A DNA stretch of 7,154 bases from Oscillospiraceae bacterium (GTDB lineage Bacteria; Bacillota; Clostridia; Oscillospirales; Oscillospiraceae): NCBI GenBank assembly GCA_024404735.1, contig JAKSPP010000075.1, positions 1 through 7,154 on the forward strand, in the 5' to 3' direction. Positions within the stretch are counted from its first letter, which is position 1; each line of letters opens with the position of its first letter. Of this stretch, positions 1 through 6,735 are shown one piece after another. The notes beneath the pieces were generated by a model. It did no database searches, was not told the origin of the DNA, and saw nothing but the letters and a program-made list of their open reading frames with translations. The translations under genes were made by a program, and so were the position numbers.

Positions 1-1299
1 CATATTTATGGTGTCGGGAAGGTCTCCGTCAATGGGACGGAGAGCATCGCAGATATGAGGCACCTTATAGGGCTTTTCGGGAGTGAAGGGCAGGGGAAAA
101 TCCTTTGCCCACATATTCCACTCAATCATCTTTGCCTGATGTCTGCCGGGCTTTCCGAGACCCTGCATACCCAGAAGCATAACCTCAAGTCTTGCGGGCT
201 CGGAGGAGTAGGGGCCTCTTATGAAGCTTCCTCCGTTTCCGTGAAGAATGGAAACGATATTCTTTGCCCAGTGGCGTGCAAGGGCTTTGATTGTCCAGGG
301 CTTGACACCGCACTTCTCGGCTGCCCATGCGGGAGTCTTGGGAACGCCGTCCTCTTCTCCGAGAACATAGGCGGAGAACTTGTCAAATCCGTAGGAATGA
401 GTTTCGATATATTCTTTGTCGTAAGTGCCCTCTGTAAGCCATACGTATGCAATTGCAAGCTGCATGGCGGCATCTGTGTTGGGAAGAATGGGAATCCATT
501 TATCCGCATGTACAGCGGCACCGTAGTTAAGCTCGGGGCAGATGTAGGTGGACTTTATTCCAAGCTCTGTGAACCAGTAGCAGAGATTTGTGGGAAGATG
601 AAGGCCGAAGCCGAGAGGGGTAACCTCGGGGTCACAGCCCCAGAAAAGCATAGAAGTTGAGTTTTGCGCCATGTCGGGGTAAATGTTGGTGGTCGGTGCC
701 ATTTCTCCGACAGGCTCACAGCCCCATACATGCTTTGCTCCCCAGTACCAGCCCTCCCAGGAGTCCATATTTCTCATCTGCTCGGTGTAACCGCCCATAA
801 GAGAAAGAAGTCTGTTGGGGCAGCCGTGGGAAGGGGCGACATTCTTGCCCTCGCCATGCATATCCGCCTCACAGAGAACAGCCTCGGGACCGTAGGTGTT
901 TTTCATTCTCATGAGCTCCGCAGCGGCCAGTGAAGCGGCCTCGTCCCATGAGATTCGGACATATTTACTCTTTCCGCGTGTTTCGGGATGCCTTTCTCCG
1001 TTGGGGTCCCAGTCAACTCTCTTCAGAGGGTAGAGAATTCTGTTTGGGGAGTATACTCTGCACTTATATCCCAGTCCGAAATGGGTCAGGGCAATTTTAT
1101 CGGGGGCATGAAACTGCTTTCCTCTGGCATTGATTGTCCAGGGATTGCACTTTTCCTTTGTCTCCTCGTCGTAGTGATAGGGTCTTATTCTGGTAATCTT
1201 CCCGTCTGTGGAGTCAACAACGCAGGCAGCTCCGCTTTCCGGGCCCATAAGACTGAAGCTTATTATGTTTTCGGAATCCGGGGTGAATTTATCCTTCAA
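1..1299 (-). CDS. Molybdopterin oxidoreductase, transhydroxylase/catechol dehydroxylase-like large subunit (C-terminus off the left edge)
   Basis: The minus strand is open from a TTG at 1299 to base 1, giving exactly 433 codons of the N-terminal part of a protein that is usually 800-1000 residues. The TTG is chosen because AAGGAG (1309-1314) lies 9 bases upstream, an in-frame TGA lies at 1303-1305, and the nearby ATG and GTG are out of frame and stop at once. The protein has the character of the DMSO reductase superfamily (segments VRISWDEAASLAA, FWGCDPEVTPLG, GMQGLGKPGRHQ). His148, Asp179 and Ser180 (in MDSWEGWYWG) have nearly the spacing of His144, Asp174 and the molybdenum ligand Ser175 that I recall for Pelobacter pyrogallol-phloroglucinol transhydroxylase. 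There is no N-terminal CxxC iron-sulfur motif and no Tat signal, so a cytoplasmic enzyme needing a separate Fe-S subunit is likely. The reaction would be reductive removal or transfer of a hydroxyl on a catechol or pyrogallol-like ring. The substrate cannot be read from sequence. Other molybdopterin oxidoreductases remain possible. Confidence 0.88.
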   Translation of the reverse strand, partial: MKDKFTPDSENIISFSLMGPESGAACVVDSTDGKITRIRPYHYDEETKEKCNPWTINARGKQFHAPDKIALTHFGLGYKCRVYSPNRILYPLKRVDWDPNGERHPETRGKSKYVRISWDEAASLAAAELMRMKNTYGPEAVLCEADMHGEGKNVAPSHGCPNRLLSLMGGYTEQMRNMDSWEGWYWGAKHVWGCEPVGEMAPTTNIYPDMAQNSTSMLFWGCDPEVTPLGFGLHLPTNLCYWFTELGIKSTYICPELNYGAAVHADKWIPILPNTDAAMQLAIAYVWLTEGTYDKEYIETHSYGFDKFSAYVLGEEDGVPKTPAWAAEKCGVKPWTIKALARHWAKNIVSILHGNGGSFIRGPYSSEPARLEVMLLGMQGLGKPGRHQAKMIEWNMWAKDFPLPFTPEKPYKVPHICDALRPIDGDLPDTINM

Positions 1300-1338
1300 A
1301 ACTCACATCTCCTTCCGTTTAGTTATATGTTTAATCTA

Positions 1339-1352
1339 TTATCTATAGATAA
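1339..1352. promoter_or_regulatory. Perfect 14-bp palindrome in the oxidoreductase leader, possible second operator
   Basis: TTATCTATAGATAA is a perfect 14-bp palindrome, and CTAT also occurs at 1336-1339 and 1356-1359, giving repeated ATCTAT units. It lies about 17-30 bases downstream of the predicted minus-strand transcription start. It shares the CTAT/ATAG half-site with the dyad at 1403-1425 and also shows T-N11-A spacing (1339/1351). It could be a second regulator site or a repressor roadblock. The sequence is AT-rich, so chance is a real alternative. Confidence 0.4.
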
Positions 1353-1375
1353 AATCTATGATGATATATATTAAG

Positions 1376-1404
1376 ATTATAACAAAAATAATTTTTTTAG
1401 TCAA
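1376..1404 (-). promoter_or_regulatory. Promoter of the molybdopterin oxidoreductase gene
   Basis: On the minus strand a TTGACT -35 box (1399-1404) and a perfect TATAAT -10 box (1376-1381) are separated by 17 bases. Transcription would start near 1369, leaving a leader of about 70 bases before the TTG start. The match is near consensus, so strong basal activity is expected unless the site is repressed; the LysR-type dyad abuts the -35 box. Confidence 0.75.
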
Positions 1405-1425
1405 TAGAATATTGCTATTTTCTAT
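1403..1425. promoter_or_regulatory. Putative LysR-type regulator binding site between divergent promoters
   Basis: AATAG-N7-CTATT (1403-1419) is an interrupted dyad that contains the T-N11-A pattern of LysR-family boxes (T1405 and A1417). A wider inverted repeat, ATAGAA-N10-TTCTAT (1404-1409 and 1420-1425), is centred close by. The site touches the -35 box of the minus-strand promoter and covers the -35 box and part of the spacer of the plus-strand promoter. One bound dimer could thus affect both genes, as is common for LysR regulators next to divergent targets. The dyad is seen directly; the binding protein is inferred. Confidence 0.5.
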
Positions 1426-1440
1426 AAATAATTGTATAAT
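1412..1440 (+). promoter_or_regulatory. Promoter of the LysR operon
   Basis: TTGCTA (1412-1417) and a perfect TATAAT (1435-1440) are separated by 17 bases. Transcription would begin near 1447, about 36 bases before the regulator's ATG. The -35 box lies 7 bases from the -35 box of the opposite promoter, so the two are back to back and both are covered by the dyad at 1403-1425, which suggests autoregulation. Confidence 0.65.
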
Positions 1441-1482
1441 TATTCCATCTTAAACAAAAATAATGATTACCAGGAGGCCAAT

Positions 1483-2370
1483 ATGAGACTTCTTCCTTAT
1501 GAGATTTTTGCATCTGTCGCAGCAACAGGCAATCTTTCCAAGACCGCCGAGGAGTTCAATATCACTCAGCCTGCGGTTACTCATCACATCAAATCCATTG
1601 AAGAGTACCTCGGAGTTGCCCTGATTAAGCGCACCAAATACGGTGTTGCTCTTACTGCCGAAGGCCGAGAGTATCTTCCTTATATCGATGAAATTCTTGC
1701 AACGAATATCAGGGCAGACAACAAAATCAAGAATATGATTTCCGGCACCGTAGGCTATCTCAAGGTTGCCGCACTGACAAGCGAGTCCAAGTATGTTAAC
1801 GAGTGTATCGTAAAGCTTCTTACGGACTATCCCGGCATCAATGCCGAGGTTCACATTCTCTCCGGACTTGAGATGCTTGATGCCCTGAAGGCAAATGCCT
1901 ATGACTTCTACTTTGCCTCCGACCTTCAGCTTCCCAATCATGAGGAGTGCGACCATATCGTTCTCGGTGATGAGCATCTTGCAATTTATGTTAACACCTC
2001 AAGTGCCGATGCAATTGACTTGAGTGACTGGGGTACAGTCTGCTCCCAGTCCTTCATTTCCATTTCCGAGGCCGATGACGTTCTTTACAGCAAGGTTCTC
2101 AATATCTGCAAGAACAGAGGCTTTACCCCCCGTATCGTCAATATGTTCAAGAAATCCGAGTCCGTTATTTTCTCTGTAAACGCAGGTCTCGGTATTGCCA
2201 TCCTTCCCGAGAATATTTCCGAGCTCTATCATCAGCCCAATGTAAAGCTTCTTCCCATCGAGGGCGATGATGCTCTTGTAAAGAATGTTCTTTTCTGGAA
2301 CAGTGAGAAGCTCAATGCCGCCGGTGAAATCCTCATCCGTGTTGCCGAGCAGCTTTATCCTGCTTGCTGA
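1483..2370 (+). CDS. LysR-family transcriptional regulator
   Basis: This 295-residue protein has the usual LysR size. The N-terminal winged helix-turn-helix spans about residues 3-62, with the recognition region near 17-37 (NLSKTAEEFNITQPAVTHHI) and the typical following LTAEGREYLPY. Residues from about 90 to 290 form the effector-binding domain, with the family-type VNAGLGIAILPE near 232-243. The ATG at 1483 is preferred because CAGGAGG (1471-1477) precedes it. An in-frame ATG at 1432 lies upstream of the predicted transcription start and overlaps the -10 box. The gene is divergent from the molybdopterin oxidoreductase, which is probably its target, with an aromatic substrate as a plausible inducer. 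It is also the first gene of a five-gene operon. The effector cannot be told from the sequence. Confidence 0.93.
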   Translation: MRLLPYEIFASVAATGNLSKTAEEFNITQPAVTHHIKSIEEYLGVALIKRTKYGVALTAEGREYLPYIDEILATNIRADNKIKNMISGTVGYLKVAALTSESKYVNECIVKLLTDYPGINAEVHILSGLEMLDALKANAYDFYFASDLQLPNHEECDHIVLGDEHLAIYVNTSSADAIDLSDWGTVCSQSFISISEADDVLYSKVLNICKNRGFTPRIVNMFKKSESVIFSVNAGLGIAILPENISELYHQPNVKLLPIEGDDALVKNVLFWNSEKLNAAGEILIRVAEQLYPAC

Positions 2371-2379
2371 GGCATTAAC

Positions 2380-3465
2380 GTGAAAAAAATAATATCCGTT
2401 TTACTTGCCTTTGCGCTCCTTACGGTCCTTTTTGCAGGCTGCGGTTCCGAAGGCAATAAAGGCGGAAAGCCGGATAATTCGGGTGCCATTAATTTAAAGC
2501 TTCCCGATAAAGATTACGAAGACTCCGAAAAGAACGATGAAAAACTCCCGGAGGAAACTCCCGATTCATCCTCCGGTTCGGAAATGATTCGTGAGCCCGA
2601 TAACGAGGCGTCACCGGACCCCGAGGTCTTGCTTCGGCAGATAAATGCAGAGGCAGAGGAGGCATTTGCGGCTTTCCTTCGCGGTGAGCGCAGTGTAATA
2701 ACCTCCCAGGCGTATCTGCAGCCGGATGAGAGCGGTTATTTCTATAATATTCCGGAGGGTGAGTATGACTACGGCGCTCTCAAGGAGGCTGTAGCCGAGC
2801 TTGAATACGGCGAGTTCTCCGTTTCCTATGCCTTTACGGACCTTGGAAATGACGGAAAGACGGACATGGTTATCCGCCTTGATAACTATGAGCCCTCCTT
2901 ATTGAACTGGACAGGCACCTTCTGCTATGAGGACGGTAATATTTATCTTTCCTCAAACTGGCACGACGGCTACAGAAGCTTCTCCGATCTCTATACCACC
3001 GGTTATCTGCTGTATGGAGGCTCGGGCGGCGCCGGACTGTTTATTTCGGATTTATCTGAATTTAACGCCGGTGCAGAGCTTGTTTCGGTTTATAAGTCAT
3101 CCCGTTATTTCAGTTCCTTTGCAGCCCAGATTTTCTGGGATCTTTTAAGCGCCGGAAATATAACAGAGGATCAGCGCAGTGAGTATTCATCTATGTTTGA
3201 TGACCTCTGTATGTCGGAAATTTGCTTAACCGAATGCTTTAAGAACAATAAGTTCTATATTTCCTGCATAGGAAGAAACGAGAGTGACGAAGAAGTGTTC
3301 GCCCTTGAGCAGAAGCTTCTTGATCTCCTTTCCGAGTGCGGATGTGAGATTGTCTCCGAAGAAGATATGAATTTGCTTTTGTCTTTTGAAACAGATGAGG
3401 ATAAGCTCGTTGAGTTTACCTTATGGGAGTTTGATGAGGCAAAGTCGGTTAATCCAGCAGGTTAA
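2380..3465 (+). CDS. Secreted lipoprotein of unknown function
   Basis: The 361-residue product starts at a GTG, 7 bases after GAGG (2369-2372), which overlaps the LysR stop codon. Residues 1-21 are a lipoprotein signal peptide: Lys2-Lys3, a hydrophobic stretch, then LFAGC with Cys21 as the lipidated residue (Phe at -3 is tolerated but not ideal). Residues 22-84 form a low-complexity Asp/Glu/Ser/Pro linker. The rest (about 85-350) looks globular. It includes YAFTDLGNDGKTDMVIRL (150-167), which resembles the degenerate Asp-rich 'DxDGDGxxDxvi' loops of FG-GAP/VCBS-like segments in clostridial lipoproteins, and a Gly-rich patch, YGGSGGAG (212-219). I do not recognise a named family. It would sit on the outer face of the cytoplasmic membrane. 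It is 9 bases after lysR and 5 bases before the TPR gene, so it is probably co-transcribed with both. Confidence 0.85.
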   Translation: MKKIISVLLAFALLTVLFAGCGSEGNKGGKPDNSGAINLKLPDKDYEDSEKNDEKLPEETPDSSSGSEMIREPDNEASPDPEVLLRQINAEAEEAFAAFLRGERSVITSQAYLQPDESGYFYNIPEGEYDYGALKEAVAELEYGEFSVSYAFTDLGNDGKTDMVIRLDNYEPSLLNWTGTFCYEDGNIYLSSNWHDGYRSFSDLYTTGYLLYGGSGGAGLFISDLSEFNAGAELVSVYKSSRYFSSFAAQIFWDLLSAGNITEDQRSEYSSMFDDLCMSEICLTECFKNNKFYISCIGRNESDEEVFALEQKLLDLLSECGCEIVSEEDMNLLLSFETDEDKLVEFTLWEFDEAKSVNPAG

Positions 3466-3470
3466 ATAAT

Positions 3471-4217
3471 ATGCCGAACATTATCATGCTTATATCCGAG
3501 CTTGATGAACTTCTTTCAAATAAAAATCTTTCAGGGGCGGAAAAGCTGCTTGCTTCCGCCCTTTATGATGCGGAAAAAAGCGGAAGTACATCCGAAATGC
3601 TCACAATTCTATCCGAACAGATCGGCCTTTTCAGAAAGCTCGGAAAAAGCGGGGAGGGGATAAACGCCTCTCTTCGCGCCATTGCTCTTCTGGAGGAGTC
3701 CGGACAGGCCGGTTCAGTTTCCGGAGCAACTATCCTTCTTAATGCCGCAACGGCTCTCAAGGCTTTCGGAAAAGCTTCCGAAGCGCTTCCGTACTATGAG
3801 AAGACCTTAGAAGTTTACAAAAACAATCTTTCCGATGATGATGAGCGCTTCGGGGGATTCTATAATAATTATGCCTTTTGTCTTATGGACCTTAAGAGAT
3901 ATTCGGATGCCGAAAACGCCTTTTTGTCCGCCGCAGCCCTTATGGAGGAAAAATCCGGCTGTGCCTATAAGGCCGCTGTAACATACGTTAATATGACCGA
4001 CCTTTATGCTCTTATGGAAAAAAGCGGTGAAGAGATTGTCGGCCTTATGGAAAAAGCAATAGAGCTTTTCGACGACTATCTTAACGTCCGTGACGGTGAC
4101 TATTATTACGCCCTCTCCAAATGTCTTCCCGCAATAAAGGATATGGGCTTTGACAGCGATGCAACCGCCTTTCAGGATGAGCTGGATAATTTCTATAATA
4201 AAAAAGAGGAACGATAA
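3471..4217 (+). CDS. TPR-repeat protein
   Basis: This 248-residue soluble protein has no signal peptide or membrane segment and is almost wholly helical. Tetratricopeptide-type repeats are visible at about 86-118 (NAATALKAFGKASEALPYYEKTL...) and 127-160 (NNYAFCLMDLKRYSDAENAF...). Weaker helical pairs lie near 22-75 and 165-203. Such folds act as protein-binding scaffolds; the partner is unknown. The ATG at 3471 follows the lipoprotein stop by 5 bases and has only a weak AGG-type site upstream, which suggests translational coupling. The end of the gene carries the GAGGA (4206-4210) that serves the next gene, whose ATG follows the TAA stop directly. There is no enzymatic motif. Confidence 0.85.
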   Translation: MPNIIMLISELDELLSNKNLSGAEKLLASALYDAEKSGSTSEMLTILSEQIGLFRKLGKSGEGINASLRAIALLEESGQAGSVSGATILLNAATALKAFGKASEALPYYEKTLEVYKNNLSDDDERFGGFYNNYAFCLMDLKRYSDAENAFLSAAALMEEKSGCAYKAAVTYVNMTDLYALMEKSGEEIVGLMEKAIELFDDYLNVRDGDYYYALSKCLPAIKDMGFDSDATAFQDELDNFYNKKEER

Positions 4218-4838
4218 ATGGATAAAACTGCACTTTATAAGCTCAATTATGGTGTGTTTATGCTTTCAACAAAGGCCGGAGATAAGACAAACGGCTGCAT
4301 AACCAATACCTGCATGCAGGTTGCAACTTCTCCCAATCGTGTTGCCATATCCGTAATCAATGCCAATTACACCTGCGACCTTATCAAGGAGAGCGGTGTT
4401 TTTGCCGTTTCGGTAATCGATAATACGGTTACCTTTGAAACCATCAGTTATTTCGGACATCAGTCCGGAAGAAATGTGGATAAAATGGGTCCTCTGCCCC
4501 TTCCCGAGGATGTAAACGGCGTTCCTTATCTGAACTGGTCTGTTTGCGCCCTTCTCAGCTGCAGGGTTGTATCCTCTCAGGACCTGGGAAGCCACACTCT
4601 CTTTATCGGGGAGCTCGTTGATGCCCGTGTCCTCAGTGATAATGAGCCCCTTGCTTACAGTGATTATCAGAACAAGTTAAAGCCCAAGCCCAAAGATGAA
4701 CCTGCGAAAGACAGAAAAATCATCGGCTGGAAGTGCAAAATCTGCCAGTATTTCTATGAGGGCGAAACTCTTCCCGATGATTACGAGTGTCCTGTCTGCG
4801 GTCACGGCAAAGACGATTTCGAGCCTGTTTACGCCTGA
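4218..4838 (+). CDS. Flavin reductase-rubredoxin fusion (high-molecular-weight rubredoxin, Hrb-like)
   Basis: The 206-residue protein has two domains. Residues 1-155 resemble the FMN-binding flavin reductase-like split-barrel (NGCITNTCMQVATSPNRVAI near 25-44, SHTLFIGELVDARVLS near 125-140). After a Lys/Pro-rich linker (153-167), residues 171-203 form a short rubredoxin with Cys173-x2-Cys176 and Cys191-x2-Cys194 (CPVCG) ending in the typical GKDDFEP. The inter-pair gap of 14 residues is short and rubrerythrin-like. The layout matches Moorella Hrb, which passes electrons from NADH to a flavodiiron protein for oxygen or NO reduction. That is known for the family; the partner is not in this window, and electron supply to another acceptor is possible. 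GAGGA lies 7 bases before the ATG, which abuts the preceding stop. Confidence 0.9.
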   Translation: MDKTALYKLNYGVFMLSTKAGDKTNGCITNTCMQVATSPNRVAISVINANYTCDLIKESGVFAVSVIDNTVTFETISYFGHQSGRNVDKMGPLPLPEDVNGVPYLNWSVCALLSCRVVSSQDLGSHTLFIGELVDARVLSDNEPLAYSDYQNKLKPKPKDEPAKDRKIIGWKCKICQYFYEGETLPDDYECPVCGHGKDDFEPVYA

Positions 4839-5233
4839 TGTCATCATATATAACTGATGTTGTTGCCGCCCTTATCCGTAAGGATGATAAATTCCTGATT
4901 GCCCGCCGTCCTGCACACAAAACAAGGGGAAACCTCTGGGAGTTTGTAGGCGGTAAGGTTGAGAGAGGGGAGACAAATCATGAGGCTCTCATAAGGGAAT
5001 GCAGGGAGGAGCTTGGTGTTGAGGTTATGCCCTCATCCCTTTATATGGAGCTTATTCATGAGTATCCCGATATGACGGTAAGACTGTCTCTTTATAACGC
5101 CCATATTGTCTCCGGTGAGCCGAAGCTTCTGGAGCACAGCGCAATAGAGTATATTTCTCCCTCTCAGATAGATGATTATAAATTCTGCCCTGCAGATGTT
5201 GAAATCCTTGCTGCTCTGAGAAAAGAAAAATAA
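4838..5233 (+). CDS. mutT: Nudix hydrolase, MutT-type (8-oxo-dGTP diphosphatase)
   Basis: The 131-residue protein is about the size of E. coli MutT (129). Residues 39-61 contain a complete Nudix box fitting Gx5Ex7REUxEExGU (GKVERGE, then RECREELGV), with the REEL-type glutamates that bind magnesium. The preceding LWEFVGGK is the MutT form of the region. The predicted role is hydrolysis of oxidised nucleotides such as 8-oxo-dGTP, preventing A-C mispairing; a related Nudix substrate is possible. The start is the ATG overlapping the previous stop (TGATG, 4836-4840). No ribosome binding site is visible, so translation probably couples to the upstream gene. It is the last gene of the operon, placed after a redox protein, which fits protection from oxidative damage. 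Confidence 0.9.
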   Translation: MSSYITDVVAALIRKDDKFLIARRPAHKTRGNLWEFVGGKVERGETNHEALIRECREELGVEVMPSSLYMELIHEYPDMTVRLSLYNAHIVSGEPKLLEHSAIEYISPSQIDDYKFCPADVEILAALRKEK

Positions 5234-5234
5234 T

Positions 5235-5270
5235 AATACCGGCCCGATTAATTATTATCGGGCCGGTATT
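5235..5270. terminator. Intrinsic terminator, probably bidirectional
   Basis: A perfect 14-bp inverted repeat (5235-5248 and 5257-5270, core ACCGGCCCGAT) with an 8-base loop lies 1 base past the mutT stop. It is also 15 bases past the stop of the convergent kinase-like gene. The plus strand has only a short TTTAT tail (after 5269), whereas the minus strand continues into a clear T-rich run (ATTATTTTTCTTTT). Termination should therefore be strongest for the minus-strand transcript but serve both. Confidence 0.88.
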
Positions 5271-5285
5271 TATCGTTAATGCAGT

Positions 5286-6683
5286 TTATTCTGCTGCTAC
5301 ATTGTCGTACTGACAGATGTAAGCGGTCTTTCCGCTGTAGGTTCCGGGTACAACGGCAATGGGATTGTTTCTCATATCGTTATAGGTCCATGCGGCATTT
5401 GCCGTACGTCTCCAGAGAAGGAGGTAATCCTCGGCGGTTCCGTCGGAGTCAAATGCAGAGGGCTCACCCGTATCCCATACGGCAAAGCTCATCTGCTCGC
5501 CGGTTACGTAATACCACTGTCCGTTCTGTCTCAGAGCACCGAGCCATACGAATCTCACGCCCTTCTCAAGGGCAAGCTTTGTTACGGCGGCAAATTGCTC
5601 CTCATTCTTGACGGTTGCCAGATGTCCGCCCTTGCTTTCACAGAGCGTTTTTGCCTGTTCCCAGGTAACATCCTCTACAAAAATCTCGTAAACGGGCTCA
5701 GCCTCGGGAACTGCGGTATCCTCTCCGTTTTCGGTATCGTCGGGGCTATTCTCATCCTCGGAGCCTGTTTCGGGCTCAGGAGTTTCGTCAACAGGCTCGG
5801 GAGTTTCGATTACAATATCCGGGATAAGCTTCTGCTCCTCCTCGGCTCTTTTGCCGAAAAGGTCAATGAAACCTGCCATATTCAGAAGATAAAGCACAAT
5901 GCCCACAAAAAGAAGAAGGAGTACTACAGTAAGGATGAGATGGCCTTTGGAAGAGGATTTCCTGAATTCCTCGACGTCCATATCCTCATCAACGGTTTTC
6001 TTTCCGCGGCGCTTTTTGGTTTTGATGGGCTCTGCGTCTGCGGTATTCTCAAAATCCTTATCAACCTTATAGGTCTTTGCGTTTTTGGCCTCTTCACTTG
6101 TCAGGGCAACAATGGGCGCCGCTGCGGGAATCAGGGCTATCTCGGGCAGGTCCTCAAGTGCCGCTCTTAACTCGGCAGGACTTGAAAATCTGTCGCTCTG
6201 ATTATATGCGATTGCCTTAAGAACAAGCTCGGCAAGCTCTCTGCAGGCAAGCCTCGGGTATGCGGGTGCCTCGCCCTTCATTCTTCTGCGGAGGTTTTCC
6301 GCTCTCTTTTCCGTATCCTCTTCGTTTTCGGATTCGGAGAAGGGCATCAAACCCTCGTTAAGCATAGTGTACAGAATAAGCCCGATGGAGTATACATCGG
6401 ATGCGGGGCTTTTGACTCCGGTCCAGAACTGCTCGGGTGCAATGAATTCCAGTGCCGAAGGGTCCATTTCGGAGGGGGACAGTGTGCACTGTTCTCCCAA
6501 CTCAACCCCCTGCTCGGATCTCGTTATATTTCCGGGCCAGATGCTTCCGTGACCGCTTCCGTTTTCACAGAATGCGGAGGCCGCTCTGCAAAGATGCCTT
6601 GCAAGAATTATCGCATCTGCAGGAGTGCAGCCGGAAAGAGAGCCCAGCAGAGTCTCCTCTTTTGTGATTTTATTCTCTTCCAT
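5286..6683 (-). CDS. Membrane pseudokinase with extracellular C-type-lectin-like domain
   Basis: The 465-residue protein has an N-terminal piece of a Ser/Thr kinase fold (about 20-180). It keeps the C-lobe marks IAPEQF (81-86), SDVYSIGLILYTML (95-108) and the late Arg165, but lacks a glycine loop and VAIK lysine. The catalytic HRDxKxxN is HGSIWPGN (45-52), losing Asp and Lys, and no DFG is present (ELGE instead). It therefore should not phosphorylate. A basic stretch (222-229) and a helix at 248-268 put the kinase part inside the cell. A Pro/Glu/Asp stalk (285-330) leads to a lectin-fold domain (331-460) with WEQAKTLCESKGGHLATV, VWLGA, FAVWDTGEPSAF, WTYNDM and ICQYD; Cys348 and Cys457 could form the usual disulfide. 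The ATG at 6683 follows GAAAGG by 10 bases; an in-frame ATG at 6713 has no ribosome site. The ligand and function are unknown. Confidence 0.88.
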   Translation of the reverse strand: MEENKITKEETLLGSLSGCTPADAIILARHLCRAASAFCENGSGHGSIWPGNITRSEQGVELGEQCTLSPSEMDPSALEFIAPEQFWTGVKSPASDVYSIGLILYTMLNEGLMPFSESENEEDTEKRAENLRRRMKGEAPAYPRLACRELAELVLKAIAYNQSDRFSSPAELRAALEDLPEIALIPAAAPIVALTSEEAKNAKTYKVDKDFENTADAEPIKTKKRRGKKTVDEDMDVEEFRKSSSKGHLILTVVLLLLFVGIVLYLLNMAGFIDLFGKRAEEEQKLIPDIVIETPEPVDETPEPETGSEDENSPDDTENGEDTAVPEAEPVYEIFVEDVTWEQAKTLCESKGGHLATVKNEEQFAAVTKLALEKGVRFVWLGALRQNGQWYYVTGEQMSFAVWDTGEPSAFDSDGTAEDYLLLWRRTANAAWTYNDMRNNPIAVVPGTYSGKTAYICQYDNVAAE

Positions 6684-6735
6684 AAAAGGGGAACCTTTCA
6701 GATATATTTGCATAATATTAACCGAATATCACAAT

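Noticed and set aside
55..1374. Four plus-strand open frames of 67-201 codons across the left part.
   Set aside because: They lie opposite an unbroken 433-codon minus-strand frame that reads as a molybdopterin oxidoreductase, their translations resemble no family, and none has a convincing ribosome binding site.
1432..1482. Upstream ATG adding 17 residues to the LysR protein.
   Set aside because: It overlaps the predicted -10 box and precedes the likely transcription start, has no ribosome site, and the added residues lie outside the normal LysR N-terminus.
4787..4837. Upstream in-frame start adding 17 residues to the Nudix protein.
   Set aside because: The extension is the shifted reading of the rubredoxin codons, and MutT proteins begin just before the first beta strand, which fits the TGATG overlap at 4838.
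5286..5660. Possible diversity-generating retroelement target, because these often end in a C-type-lectin fold.
   Set aside because: No template repeat or reverse transcriptase is present in the window, and the last 100 codons are not unusually rich in AAC/AAT codons.
5595..6170. Plus-strand 191-codon open frame with hydrophobic stretches.
   Set aside because: It is the complement of the stalk, membrane helix and linker of the minus-strand pseudokinase gene; no ribosome site, and the biased linker codons explain its length.
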